Shown here one piece after another: positions 6,352 through 14,712 of a stretch of DNA of 32,286 nucleotides. Position 1 is the stretch's first letter; every line of letters begins with the position of its first letter. Source of the DNA: Culturomica sp. (lineage in GTDB: Bacteria; Bacteroidota; Bacteroidia; Bacteroidales; Marinifilaceae); contig JAISVB010000060.1 of the NCBI GenBank assembly GCA_031271755.1, positions 1 through 32,286 of the forward strand, given 5' to 3'. The notes below the pieces were generated by a model. It did not search any database and had not been told where the DNA came from. It saw only the letters and a program-made list of their open reading frames with translations. A program made the translations under genes and the position numbers.

Positions 6352-8193
6352 TTACCGGATCGTTTTATCTAACCGGGTGATCACGGCGATCCCGTTCCCG
6401 TAGACCTGTTCCATCGTCTGTTCCGTCTCTCCGCCGGGTGCGTAACGGGCAAATTCACAGGTGTCCAACAACCCGATGAATTCCCGGATCGTTTCCGGGC
6501 CGACTGATTTTTGCTCCAGCAATTCGCTGATGTTGTCCCGGTTCAGTTTGGATTTATCGATGTTCAATTTGTAGCTCACGTAGCCCCACAAGGCATTCAG
6601 CACCTCTTCGTAGAATTGTTCCGCATTGAGCTGTTTCATCGCTGCGGAAGCCGCTTTCATCCGTTTGCGGGCCATCTTGTTGGCCGCCTTGTTTTTGACT
6701 TTTGCCAGGTCGGCGTTTTCCCGGATTCGTTTGCGGGTGATCAGCACCCCGGCGACAAACACCAATAAAGGAATTAAACAGGCCAGCGCAAAAAACGGTG
6801 TCCCGAAAAAGAGAGTGCCTTTGGTATGCAACTTCAAGTCGCCTGTCCGGATAAACCGGATGTCCTGCCCCAATTGGCGCACCTCCTCTTTTTTAAAGGA
6901 GTGCACAGTGCCCTCTCCGGCTGTGGCGCCTGCCACCGACCGGCCTTTTCGTACATGTACCTGAAACTCTTTTCCCGACAGGGTTTTATAGGAATGAGCG
7001 ACGGGATCGTAATAAGAAAACGCCGGAGACGGGATCGTGTAATCCCCGCCGTACCGGGGGATCAGCAGGTATTCGTAAGTCACCGTACCGGACATGCCGT
7101 TCTCTCCGGTCTCTGTATTTTGGGTCACCTTGGGTTCGTAGGTTTCAAAGTCGGGCGGAAAAGAGAGGGCGGGCGCCTCCAGCAATTTCAGGTTTCCTGT
7201 TCCCTGAAAGGTGATCCGGTAGGTAAGCGCTTCGTTCTCCGAAACGGTGTCGGCCGACAATGAGTTCCGCATGGTGATGTTCCCGACCGTTCCCCCGAAA
7301 CCCAACGGGCGCCCTTCCGCGGGCAATTCCCGGACATGAATGGTTTGCGGCCGGCTGATCCGCATAAAGGAGATCTCCCGGTAGTTTCCGAAAAAATCGT
7401 CAAAAAAGCTGCGGGATGCGGCGAGCTGCTGCCGCACAATGCACTCCAACTCCAACGGCTCGATGGTAATGTCGCCGGTGTGCTGGGGGAAAAGTAATAC
7501 CCGGCGGAGCACCCCCACGTTGTATATCTTTCCGTCGTAATTTTCCCGCTTTAATTCGATAGGACCGGCGCTTGACAACTCTTCCGCCAGAAAACCGTCA
7601 AACGAAGGGAATTTGCTTCTGCCGAAGCGCTGCAGATCTACCCGGGAATAGACTTTCAAGGTCGCCACTAAGCTCTCTCCCAGGTAGAGATTGCGTTTGC
7701 TCACCTCTACCCGTACAAAAAGGTTCTCTTCGTTGATGGAAGCCGGGGTCTCTCCCTGGCCGGAACGGTTGTTGTTGCCCCGGCCGGCCGCTCTTTCCTC
7801 TCCGCTTCCCTTGATCACCTGGATCTCCAACGTATTGGAGCGGTATTGTTGTCCGTCCGCCACGATCGTAGCAGCCGGCACCCGGAAAGTTCCTTCTTTG
7901 ACCCCTTCCAATACATAGGTATAGGTGTAGTTGACACTCCGGGTCGTTGTTCCGTTTATCATGGAAATCGAACTCGACGAACTGGTACTCGGCCCCATCA
8001 ACAGATTGAATCCTTCCAAAGTCGGCACCTGCAAATCCGTTCCCTGCCGGTTGACCGAAAAAGAGAGCCGGAACTGCTCGCCCACCTCCACAACTGAGGG
8101 GGCGGATGCTTTGAACTCCACCGGCTGGCCGGCAGCCGTCAGGAAAGTTAAAATGCAGGCAAACAGCCCGATTAATCTTATGGTTCTGTTCAT
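6352..8193 (-). CDS. batD: BatD, oxygen tolerance membrane protein
   Basis: A 613-residue BatD. It has an N-terminal signal (MNRTIRLIGLFACILTFLTAAGQ), a long periplasmic part of repeated beta-sandwich segments (for example YTYVLEGVKEGTFRVPAATI and YEYLLIPRYGGDYTIPSPAF), one membrane helix at about 466-486 (FFALACLIPLLVFVAGVLI), and a basic cytoplasmic tail. The ATG at 8193 shares one base with batC's TAA (TAATG), indicating translational coupling; a TTG two codons upstream is less likely. BatD is the large core protein of this operon and is thought to meet BatA/BatB in the membrane; its biochemical activity is unknown. Confidence 0.93.
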   Translation of the reverse strand: MNRTIRLIGLFACILTFLTAAGQPVEFKASAPSVVEVGEQFRLSFSVNRQGTDLQVPTLEGFNLLMGPSTSSSSSISMINGTTTRSVNYTYTYVLEGVKEGTFRVPAATIVADGQQYRSNTLEIQVIKGSGEERAAGRGNNNRSGQGETPASINEENLFVRVEVSKRNLYLGESLVATLKVYSRVDLQRFGRSKFPSFDGFLAEELSSAGPIELKRENYDGKIYNVGVLRRVLLFPQHTGDITIEPLELECIVRQQLAASRSFFDDFFGNYREISFMRISRPQTIHVRELPAEGRPLGFGGTVGNITMRNSLSADTVSENEALTYRITFQGTGNLKLLEAPALSFPPDFETYEPKVTQNTETGENGMSGTVTYEYLLIPRYGGDYTIPSPAFSYYDPVAHSYKTLSGKEFQVHVRKGRSVAGATAGEGTVHSFKKEEVRQLGQDIRFIRTGDLKLHTKGTLFFGTPFFALACLIPLLVFVAGVLITRKRIRENADLAKVKNKAANKMARKRMKAASAAMKQLNAEQFYEEVLNALWGYVSYKLNIDKSKLNRDNISELLEQKSVGPETIREFIGLLDTCEFARYAPGGETEQTMEQVYGNGIAVITRLDKTIR

Positions 8194-8939
8194 TACCAAT
8201 CCTTTTCTATTTTCAATCTCTGCGCCTTTTGTTGCTCCGCTTTCGCTTTCTGTACTTTTTCCTGTACCCTTTTTTCGTCATTCTGTAAAGCTTCTAATAA
8301 GCGTTGCGCATCTTCTTTTGATATCTTCGAAGCCGGTTGCTGCTGTTCCTGTTGCTCCGGATTCTCCCTGTTTTGGTCCTGCTGATCCTGTTTTTGTTGA
8401 TCGGACTGCTCCTGATCCTGTTTGTTCTGATCCGGTTGTTCCCGGTCTTTATTCTGATCCTGTTGATCCTTGTTCTGATCTTGTTGCTCTTTGTTCTGTT
8501 GCTCCTGTTGATCCTGTTGCTGTTTCTTCAGGCGCGCATACTCTAAATTGTACTTCGTCTCCTCAGAGGCCGGCCGGTTCCGCAAAGACTCTTTATACGC
8601 TTCGATACTCTCTCCGGTTTTCTGCAATTCCAACAAGGTGTTCCCCAAATTGTGGTACAATTCGCCCAGCCGCTCTTTGTCGGTCTCTTTTTGCGCCAAC
8701 GCAGAGAATTGCTGCAAAGCCTCTTCGTATTTTTTCTGCTTATACAGAGCGTCTCCAAGATTAAACGCCCCTTCGTACGAGGCCTCCTCTTTATCCAATG
8801 CTTTCCGGTACTCCACCTCCGCCTTCTCAAAATCCTGGTTGTTAAAAAGGGTATTCCCTTCCCGCACAAATTTTCGCTCTTTCTGTGCATGGGCCGTATA
8901 AGCCGCTAAAACCAACAGTATGCTCCAGATGATCTTCAT
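8193..8939 (-). CDS. batC: BatC, TPR protein with long Q/D/K-rich stretch
   Basis: The 248-residue protein starts with a signal peptide (MKIIWSILLVLAAYTAHAQ), then has TPR units at about 24-133 (EGAFNLGDALYKQKKYEEAL, LYHNLGNTLLELQKTGESI). Residues 138-202 form a low-complexity run of only about eight residue types, dominated by Q, D, N, K and E in repeats such as QDQNKD. A charged helical tail with KISKEDAQRLLEALQNDE follows. The TPRs probably scaffold the Bat proteins and the polar run is a flexible, periplasmic linker. It lies between batB (22-base gap) and batD (1-base overlap). Confidence 0.92.
   Translation of the reverse strand: MKIIWSILLVLAAYTAHAQKERKFVREGNTLFNNQDFEKAEVEYRKALDKEEASYEGAFNLGDALYKQKKYEEALQQFSALAQKETDKERLGELYHNLGNTLLELQKTGESIEAYKESLRNRPASEETKYNLEYARLKKQQQDQQEQQNKEQQDQNKDQQDQNKDREQPDQNKQDQEQSDQQKQDQQDQNRENPEQQEQQQPASKISKEDAQRLLEALQNDEKRVQEKVQKAKAEQQKAQRLKIEKDW
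8334..8528. repeat. Degenerate tandem repeat inside batC
   Basis: On the plus strand this stretch repeats TGATCCTGTT, TGTTCTGATC and TTGCTCCTG-like units, encoding the Q/D/N/K-rich run of BatC (residues 138-202). Unit lengths are multiples of three, so gain or loss of units would keep frame. Confidence 0.75.
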
Positions 8940-8961
8940 GATGCTTCCGTTTTTACGTGAT

Positions 8962-10008
8962 TCATTCCCCCATGTTCTTCTCCCCGGCCTGAAAGATCCG
9001 GATCTTCATCAATCTTCTGTTTTTCCGTCCCAGAATCAAAAATTCCAGAAAAATAAAGAACAGGCCGGCTAAGAAAAAATAGTAATATTTCTCTGCATAG
9101 TCGCTGTATACCCGCTCCTCCAACAAGGATTTCTCCATCTTATTGACTTCGTCCAACAGGGTATTTAACCCGACGTCCGTATTGCTGGCCCGGACATACA
9201 TCCCTTCACCGGCCTTGGCAATGCTCCGGAGGGTGGTTTCGTCTAAGCGGGAAACCACCACATTCCCCTGCCCGTCTTTCCGGAACTGTCCGGGCGCTCC
9301 CTGCAAAGGGATGGGCGCCCCCTGTTCCAATCCCATGCCGATGGTATGGACATAGATGCCTTTTTCCCGGGCGCTTTTCGCCGCAGAAACCGCATCGTCC
9401 TGGTGGTTCTCCCCGTCCGTGATCACAATGATCGCTTTGGAGGTTTCCGTCTGGGGCGTAAAGGAGGAGGCCGCTAAATCGATGGCGGCCCCGATCGCCG
9501 TCCCCTGTACGGGAACCACTTCCGTATCTATGCCCGACAGGAACAGGCGGGCCGACGAATAGTCCGTCGTAATGGGCAATTGTACATAGGCATCCCCGGC
9601 AAAAACGATCAGCCCGACCTTGTCGTTCGACAGTTTTTCGATCATCCGGGAGATGGCCAGTTTGGCTTTTTCCAGCCGGCTTGGCTTGATGTCCTGAGCC
9701 AGCATGGAGTTGGATACGTCCAAGACGATCATCAGTTCCACCCCTTGCTTTTTTACCTGCTGCAATTTAGAACCGAACTGCGGTCCCGCCGCCCCGGCGA
9801 TCACAAAGAGGAGGGCGAACAGCACCAGGACAAACTTCCAGGCGCCCCGCCGGAACGACAGCAACGGCATCAGGGGAGCCAGCAGGGCGGGATCTCCAAA
9901 AGCCGCAATGGCTTTTTTCTTCCGGGCCACCATAATGATGTAAAATACGATCAACAACGGCAGAACAACCAGCAGGTAGAGTATTTCAGGGTGTGCAAAT
10001 CTAAACAT
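8962..10008 (-). CDS. batB: BatB, von Willebrand A domain membrane protein
   Basis: A 348-residue vWA protein. The ATG at 10008 (MFRFAHPEILYLL) matches the start of BatA next door; a TTG four codons upstream is less likely. Membrane helices are at about 8-27 and 56-74. The vWA domain has a full metal-ion-dependent adhesion site DVSNS at 97-101, the distal threonine region ITTDYSSA and the aspartate in VITDGENHQDD. A last helix near 308-328 (YYYFFLAGLFFIFLEFLIL) anchors the C terminus. The domain faces the periplasm in related proteins. It follows batA by 33 bases and precedes batC by 22. Confidence 0.94.
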   Translation of the reverse strand: MFRFAHPEILYLLVVLPLLIVFYIIMVARKKKAIAAFGDPALLAPLMPLLSFRRGAWKFVLVLFALLFVIAGAAGPQFGSKLQQVKKQGVELMIVLDVSNSMLAQDIKPSRLEKAKLAISRMIEKLSNDKVGLIVFAGDAYVQLPITTDYSSARLFLSGIDTEVVPVQGTAIGAAIDLAASSFTPQTETSKAIIVITDGENHQDDAVSAAKSAREKGIYVHTIGMGLEQGAPIPLQGAPGQFRKDGQGNVVVSRLDETTLRSIAKAGEGMYVRASNTDVGLNTLLDEVNKMEKSLLEERVYSDYAEKYYYFFLAGLFFIFLEFLILGRKNRRLMKIRIFQAGEKNMGE

Positions 10009-10041
10009 GGTCGAAAACAATTATCAGGTACAACAGATCCA

Positions 10042-11034
10042 TCAGGGAATTTTCCGCAGTACGGTATACCGCAATACCGCTTCCGCTACCAATAACAACA
10101 GCCCGATCAGCCCGAAAAGAAAGTATTTTTCCTCTTTTTTACTGAAATGCTTTACTTCGATCCGGCTCTTCTCCAACTGATCGATCTCGTCGTATATCTG
10201 TTCCAATTTCAAATTATCTATGGCCCGGAAATAGCGTCCCCCGGTAACGGCGGCGATCTGCGTCAACACCGCTTCGTCGATCTCCACCGGAACATTCTGC
10301 AATTGCACGCCGAAAGGGGTTTGTACCGGATAGGGGGCTTCCCCGTAAGAGCCGACCCCGATGGTGTAGACCCGGATCCCGAAGGTCTTGGCCAGTTCGG
10401 CCGCCGTAACCGGCGCAATGGCTCCCCGGTTGTTCACTCCATCGGTCAGCAAAATGATCACTTTGGATTTGGAAGGGCTGTCTTTTAAGCGATTCACCGC
10501 ATTGGCCAATCCCAAGCCGATAGCAGTCCCGTCCTCGACCATGCCGCTTTTGACCTCGCGCATCAGGTTGACCAGTACAGCCCGGTCGGTTGTCAACGGA
10601 CACTGTGTAAAACTCTCTGCGGCAAAAATGACCAATCCGATCTTGTCCTGCGGACGTTCCAATACGAACTTCGTAGCCACCTCCTTGGCTGCTTCCAAAC
10701 GGTCGGGGGTAAAGTCGCGGGCCAACATACTGGTCGAAACGTCCACGGCCAGCATAATATCGATCCCTTCGCTGGTGTACGTTTGCCAACTGTTACTGGA
10801 TTGGGGGCGAGCCAGCGCTACGGCCAGGCAACTAATGGCCAGCACTTTCAGCACAAACAACAGGTGCCGCACCCAGACTTTGCCCGCATGCGGGATCCCC
10901 CGGAAAGCCCGGAGGGAAGAGAATTGCAGGTCGGCATGAGCGTGTTTCTCTTTCCATACATACCAAGCGATCATCGGCGCCAACAGCGCCAACAACCAAA
11001 AATATTCCGGGTTTGCAAATTCAAATCCAAACAT
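10042..11034 (-). CDS. batA: BatA, von Willebrand A domain membrane protein
   Basis: The 330-residue product begins MFGFEFANPEYFWLLALLAP. Two helices lie at about 8-26 and 56-75. The vWA domain carries the metal site DVSTS at 98-102, TTDRAVL around 172 and LLTDGVNNRG around 205, so all three metal-contact loops are intact. A final helix is at about 305-325. BatA and BatB probably pair in the inner membrane, and the MoxR ATPase upstream is expected to act on the vWA proteins as in other MoxR-vWA systems. It starts 6 bases after the BatD-like gene stops. Confidence 0.94.
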   Translation of the reverse strand: MFGFEFANPEYFWLLALLAPMIAWYVWKEKHAHADLQFSSLRAFRGIPHAGKVWVRHLLFVLKVLAISCLAVALARPQSSNSWQTYTSEGIDIMLAVDVSTSMLARDFTPDRLEAAKEVATKFVLERPQDKIGLVIFAAESFTQCPLTTDRAVLVNLMREVKSGMVEDGTAIGLGLANAVNRLKDSPSKSKVIILLTDGVNNRGAIAPVTAAELAKTFGIRVYTIGVGSYGEAPYPVQTPFGVQLQNVPVEIDEAVLTQIAAVTGGRYFRAIDNLKLEQIYDEIDQLEKSRIEVKHFSKKEEKYFLFGLIGLLLLVAEAVLRYTVLRKIP

Positions 11035-11040
11035 ATCCCT

Positions 11041-12018
11041 TTAAAGTTTATCGTCCGCCGTTTCCCGTTCCGCCTGCCGCGCCTCTTCCATGCGGCTGTT
11101 GGTGTTCCGGACAAAAGCGTAGGCCGTTTCCAAACTCCGTACATTTTCATCGGGCAGCGGCGTAGCTTTTGCAAATTTCACAAAATCGGCGGCCTGCAAC
11201 AGTTCGGCCAGGCGGGTTTTATCGCTCTCGTCCACCTCCGGCAATCTCTCCAAAGCGTGCAGGATCTCCCAGGAGGTCTGCTCCATAGCCGGTACGGCCA
11301 ACTCTCCGTCCAGATACTGCCGGATCGCATCGGTCAACCGGGTGTAATACTCTTTTACCCTCCCGGCCTGCCACAGTTTTTCCGCCTGCAACTTTTCCAG
11401 CGAGCGGATGGCTAATTCGTAAGGCGGTATCAACGCCTCTTCCCGCCGGAACAGCGGTTTCTTTTTCCGGAAACGGATCACGCCCCAGACCGCCAAAGCC
11501 GCCAGCGCCAAGCCTCCGATCCCCCAAAGCAGGTAGGGAAAAGCCTCCGAAAATGTCCAGGGGGCCGCATACGGCATCACAATGTCGTGGTTTCCCCGGG
11601 ATTCGTCTATCCGGAAGGTGTTGACAATAAAAGTAATCGAATCCGTGCGCAATACATGGTCGTAATTCTCCTCTTTCAGGAGAATGGGCAACTCCGGAAT
11701 CACATACACGCCCGTATCGAAAACGGTGATCACGTACCGCTGCCGGTAAAGCCACTTCCCGTCTTTCTCTTTGAGAGAGTCCCGCTCAGGCCCGGAAACG
11801 ATCTCCACACCGGCCGTCACCGTGTCCTTCAGTTCCGGAAATACGACTTGTACAGGCGCATCGCTCCGGACTTGAAATGTGAGGTTTTGCTGATCTCCTA
11901 TCAACATGTAGGCCGTATCCAATGAAACACCGTACTGCAACTGTTGGGCATGCAACAGGTCGCCCCGGACAAAGCCGAAAAAGAGGCAAACCAACCCTGC
12001 GATCCATTTGATTTTCAT
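11041..12018 (-). CDS. BatD-like membrane protein of the Bat operon
   Basis: A 325-residue protein conserved in position between the DUF58 gene and batA. It has a signal peptide (MKIKWIAGLVCLFFGFVRGDLLHAQ), a periplasmic beta-rich domain at about 28-145 that recalls one BatD unit (YVITVFDTGVYVIPELPILL), one membrane helix at about 160-181 (LLWGIGGLALAALAVWGV), and a helical cytoplasmic part (RSLEKLQAEKLWQAGRVKEYYTRLTDAIRQYL) resembling DUF4381-type tails. The topology of one Ig-like module, one helix and a helical tail suggests a small companion of BatD. Gap to the DUF58 gene is 30 bases, to batA 6 bases. Function is not known. Confidence 0.82.
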   Translation of the reverse strand: MKIKWIAGLVCLFFGFVRGDLLHAQQLQYGVSLDTAYMLIGDQQNLTFQVRSDAPVQVVFPELKDTVTAGVEIVSGPERDSLKEKDGKWLYRQRYVITVFDTGVYVIPELPILLKEENYDHVLRTDSITFIVNTFRIDESRGNHDIVMPYAAPWTFSEAFPYLLWGIGGLALAALAVWGVIRFRKKKPLFRREEALIPPYELAIRSLEKLQAEKLWQAGRVKEYYTRLTDAIRQYLDGELAVPAMEQTSWEILHALERLPEVDESDKTRLAELLQAADFVKFAKATPLPDENVRSLETAYAFVRNTNSRMEEARQAERETADDKL

Positions 12019-12048
12019 ACGCTCTTTAGCTTCTACGTTTTATTTTTG

Positions 12049-12918
12049 TCAAGCCCGTTTTTTAAACAGAGCCATCAACGCCCTTACATAATCCTCATCG
12101 GCCCGGATCTGGGCAGCATCCACTCCCGACCGTTTGAACAGAGCGGTCAGGCGTTGCTCCTCTTCCCGGTTGAACTTCCGGTAGTGTTCCCGCAGACGCT
12201 TGCCGGAGGTATCCACCCACATCTGTTCCCCCGTCTCCGCATCGGTCAGGTACATCAACCCCACCGGAGGCAACTCCTCTTCCCGCCGGTCGTAGATCCG
12301 CAGCGCCACCACGTCGTGTTTCCGGTTGGCAATGGAGAGCGCTTGCTGAAAATCGGCATCGTCCATAAAATCGGACAGCACAAAACAGGTGCACCGTTTT
12401 TTGAGGGAATTAGTCAGGTATTGCAACGCTCCGGCGATGTCCGTCCGTTTCGCTTCCGGCCGGAAACCGATCAACTCCCGGATGATGTGCAGGATGTGGG
12501 TGCGCCCCTTTTTGGGCGGAATGAATTTTTCGATCTTATCCGAAAAAAAGATCACTCCGATCTTGTCGTTGTTCTGTATGGCGGAAAAAGCAAGCACGGC
12601 GGCAATTTCCGTGATCTGGTTCTTTTTGAGCCGGTGAACCGTACCGAAATTGCGGGAGCCGCTGACATCCACCAACAGCATAACGGTCAACTCCCGTTCC
12701 TCTTCAAATACCTTGATGTAGGGCCGGTTGTGGCGGGCCGTTACATTCCAGTCGATGTTCCGGATGTCGTCCCCGTATTGGTATTCCCGCACCTCGCTGA
12801 AGGTCATACCCCGCCCCTTAAAAGCCGAATGGTATTCGCCTGCAAATATGGTATTGGAAAGTCCCCGGGTCTTGATCTCTATCTTCCTGACCCGCTGCAA
12901 TAAATCAGAAGTCTCCAT
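12049..12918 (-). CDS. DUF58 domain protein of the Bat operon
   Basis: A soluble 289-residue DUF58 protein. The family signature GMTFSEVREYQYGDDIRNIDW region is at 37-57 and a vWA-like metal motif DVSGS at 84-88; VLSDFMDDADF near 176 is a second vWA loop. DUF58 genes almost always lie next to moxR, and the protein is thought to be a vWA-type partner of the MoxR ATPase. It begins 56 bases after moxR stops and ends in TGA. Confidence 0.92.
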   Translation of the reverse strand: METSDLLQRVRKIEIKTRGLSNTIFAGEYHSAFKGRGMTFSEVREYQYGDDIRNIDWNVTARHNRPYIKVFEEERELTVMLLVDVSGSRNFGTVHRLKKNQITEIAAVLAFSAIQNNDKIGVIFFSDKIEKFIPPKKGRTHILHIIRELIGFRPEAKRTDIAGALQYLTNSLKKRCTCFVLSDFMDDADFQQALSIANRKHDVVALRIYDRREEELPPVGLMYLTDAETGEQMWVDTSGKRLREHYRKFNREEEQRLTALFKRSGVDAAQIRADEDYVRALMALFKKRA

Positions 12919-12974
12919 AAATTCAGTTCTGGAATTTGATGTGTGACGGCTCTTTCCGGCTCACGACGACCGGC

Positions 12975-13967
12975 CTATGGCACCTCGACCGTATTCAATA
13001 CTTCGCTGATGATCTCCTCCGTCGTGATGTTGTTCGCTTCCGCTTCGTACGTCAGCCCGATCCGGTGGCGCAACACGTCGGCGCAAACCGCCCGGATGTC
13101 TTCCGGGATCACATACCCGCGCCGTTTGATAAAGGCGTATGCTTTGGCTGCTTTGGCCAGGCTGATGCTGGCGCGGGGAGAACCTCCGTAAGCAATCATG
13201 TTCGTGAATTTCTCCAATCCGAACTCTCCCGGAAAACGGGTGGAAAAAACAATGTCAATGATGTATTTTTCGATCTTTTCGTCCATATAGACCTCTTTCA
13301 CCACCTCGCGGGCGCGGATGATATCCGCCGGTTTCAGGATAGTGGAGGCTTTCGGAAAGGATTTGGTCATATTCTGGCGCACGATCAGCTTCTCCTCTTC
13401 TTTTTTGGGGTAGTCGATGACCACTTTCAACATAAAACGGTCTACCTGCGCTTCCGGAAGCGGATAGGTCCCCTCCTGTTCGATCGGGTTCTGCGTCGCC
13501 AGCACCAGGAAAGGTTCTTCCAGCGGCCAGGTCGTCTCCCCGATGGTGATCTGGCGTTCCTGCATCGCTTCGAGTAAAGCCGATTGCACCTTGGCCGGGG
13601 CCCGGTTGATCTCGTCCGCCAAAATAAAATTAGCGAAGATCGGCCCTTTTTTCACCACAAATTCCTCCTTTTTCTGGGAGTAGATCATGGTACCCAGCAC
13701 ATCGGCCGGCAACAGGTCGGGTGTAAACTGGATCCGGCTGAATTTTGCATCTACAGTGGTTGCCAGTGTATTGATGGCCAATGTTTTCGCCAACCCGGGC
13801 ACACCTTCCAGCAAAATATGGCCATCGGACAACAAGCCGATCAGCAACCCTTCTATCAGGTGCTTCTGGCCGACGATCACTTTGTTCATTTCGATGTTGA
13901 TCATGTCAACAAACGAACTCTCCTGCTGAATGCGGTCGTTTAATGCTTTTATATCGATAGTATCCAT
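12975..13967 (-). CDS. MoxR family AAA+ ATPase
   Basis: First gene of the Bat operon. The 330-residue product has Walker A GVPGLAKT (55-62), Walker [11 protein letters not shown] (115-124), sensor 1 ATQNP (157-161) and the MoxR segment [14 protein letters not shown] (169-182); a C-terminal lid with [16 protein letters not shown] is present. MoxR ATPases act as chaperones that insert metal or activate vWA-domain partners, here most likely the DUF58, BatA and BatB proteins. A TAATTTTG promoter box lies 76 bases upstream, with an AT-rich leader. Confidence 0.95.
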   Translation of the reverse strand: MDTIDIKALNDRIQQESSFVDMINIEMNKVIVGQKHLIEGLLIGLLSDGHILLEGVPGLAKTLAINTLATTVDAKFSRIQFTPDLLPADVLGTMIYSQKKEEFVVKKGPIFANFILADEINRAPAKVQSALLEAMQERQITIGETTWPLEEPFLVLATQNPIEQEGTYPLPEAQVDRFMLKVVIDYPKKEEEKLIVRQNMTKSFPKASTILKPADIIRAREVVKEVYMDEKIEKYIIDIVFSTRFPGEFGLEKFTNMIAYGGSPRASISLAKAAKAYAFIKRRGYVIPEDIRAVCADVLRHRIGLTYEAEANNITTEEIISEVLNTVEVP

Positions 13968-14042
13968 CGTAAATTAATTAAGTTGTCCATAATAAAAAAA
14001 ATTTGGTAAGGTCGTCCACACCGGCGTGTAAAATTCCACGAC

Positions 14043-14050
14043 CAAAATTA
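14043..14050 (-). promoter_or_regulatory. Promoter -7 box for the Bat operon
   Basis: The minus strand reads TAATTTTG, a perfect TAnnTTTG box, with a T-run about 20 bases upstream. The start would be near 14035, leaving a leader of about 68 bases ahead of moxR. No other candidate lies between moxR and the next gene. Confidence 0.5.
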
Positions 14051-14157
14051 GGCATATTTGGGGTAAATGTTAAAATTTTTCCCTTTAAAAAAAGTTAAGC
14101 TACTGTTTAGAATTCTAAAAACAAAATGCAGCGCTACACAAGGTTTCCCACCGTTTT

Positions 14158-14565
14158 TTAACGCTCTTCCCGGTCTTCGCTTTTTTTCCGGAATATTTTG
14201 ATGTAACCGATGGTAAAGACATAGATTGCAAACAGAAAGATCAGGGCCCGCAACACAAAATTCTGCCAGACAATGCCGCCCGGATCCGCAATATCCTTCA
14301 CCAAAGCCGGGATCATAAACACCAGCAGGCCGAACAACACCACCAACTGGACGATGGTAAAGAGACGCACCCGTTTTTCCCGCCGCAACCGCCGTACCCG
14401 AACCTCCTCCGGCTCCCCGGCGGCAGCCACCTTCGGCCGCTGGTTCTTCGGCACCCCGGCTTCCGTCTTTTTTTTCCTCGCCTCCTTCCATCGCTGCCTC
14501 CACCGCATCCCCACCAGCAACATAAAGACACAAAACGCAATAAAAATATAGCTGTCCCTGTTCAT
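14158..14565 (-). CDS. Small membrane protein, three predicted helices
   Basis: A 135-residue protein I do not recognise. Helix 1 is at about 5-20 (SYIFIAFCVFMLLVGM), then a strongly basic loop rich in R and K (21-68, with RVRRLRREKRVRL), helix 2 at about 69-88 and helix 3 at about 103-123. There is no catalytic motif. It has its own near-consensus promoter 26 bases ahead and is separated from priA by 147 bases, so it is probably a monocistronic unit, with the Bat operon starting downstream. Confidence 0.7.
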   Translation of the reverse strand: MNRDSYIFIAFCVFMLLVGMRWRQRWKEARKKKTEAGVPKNQRPKVAAAGEPEEVRVRRLRREKRVRLFTIVQLVVLFGLLVFMIPALVKDIADPGGIVWQNFVLRALIFLFAIYVFTIGYIKIFRKKSEDREER

Positions 14566-14590
14566 CCTTCCAAACTCTTACATAAGTTGC

Positions 14591-14621
14591 CAAAGGTATT
14601 AAATAAATTCTTCATCAACAA
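14591..14621 (-). promoter_or_regulatory. Strong Bacteroidota promoter for the small membrane protein
   Basis: The minus strand has TTG at 14619-14621, a 20-base spacer, and TACCTTTG at 14591-14598. Both boxes fit the Bacteroidota consensus (TTTG, about 19-20 bases, TAnnTTTG). The predicted start is near 14584, about 19 bases before the ATG. Confidence 0.7.
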
Positions 14622-14712
14622 TCTATCGGAAAAAGAGAAAAGAGAAAATTTCGAGCATTTGCCTGATCAACAAAATACAACGGTAAATTAAGCATGCAAT
14701 TTTTAAACACCT

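Noticed and set aside
8337-8546. Plus-strand frame with leucine/isoleucine repeats that looks like a membrane peptide
   Set aside because: It is the antisense of the Q/D/K-rich repeat in batC.
14048-14593. Alternative minus-strand frame over the small membrane protein and the Bat leader
   Set aside because: It overlaps the better frame at 14158-14565, begins inside the promoter region and continues into the AT-rich leader.
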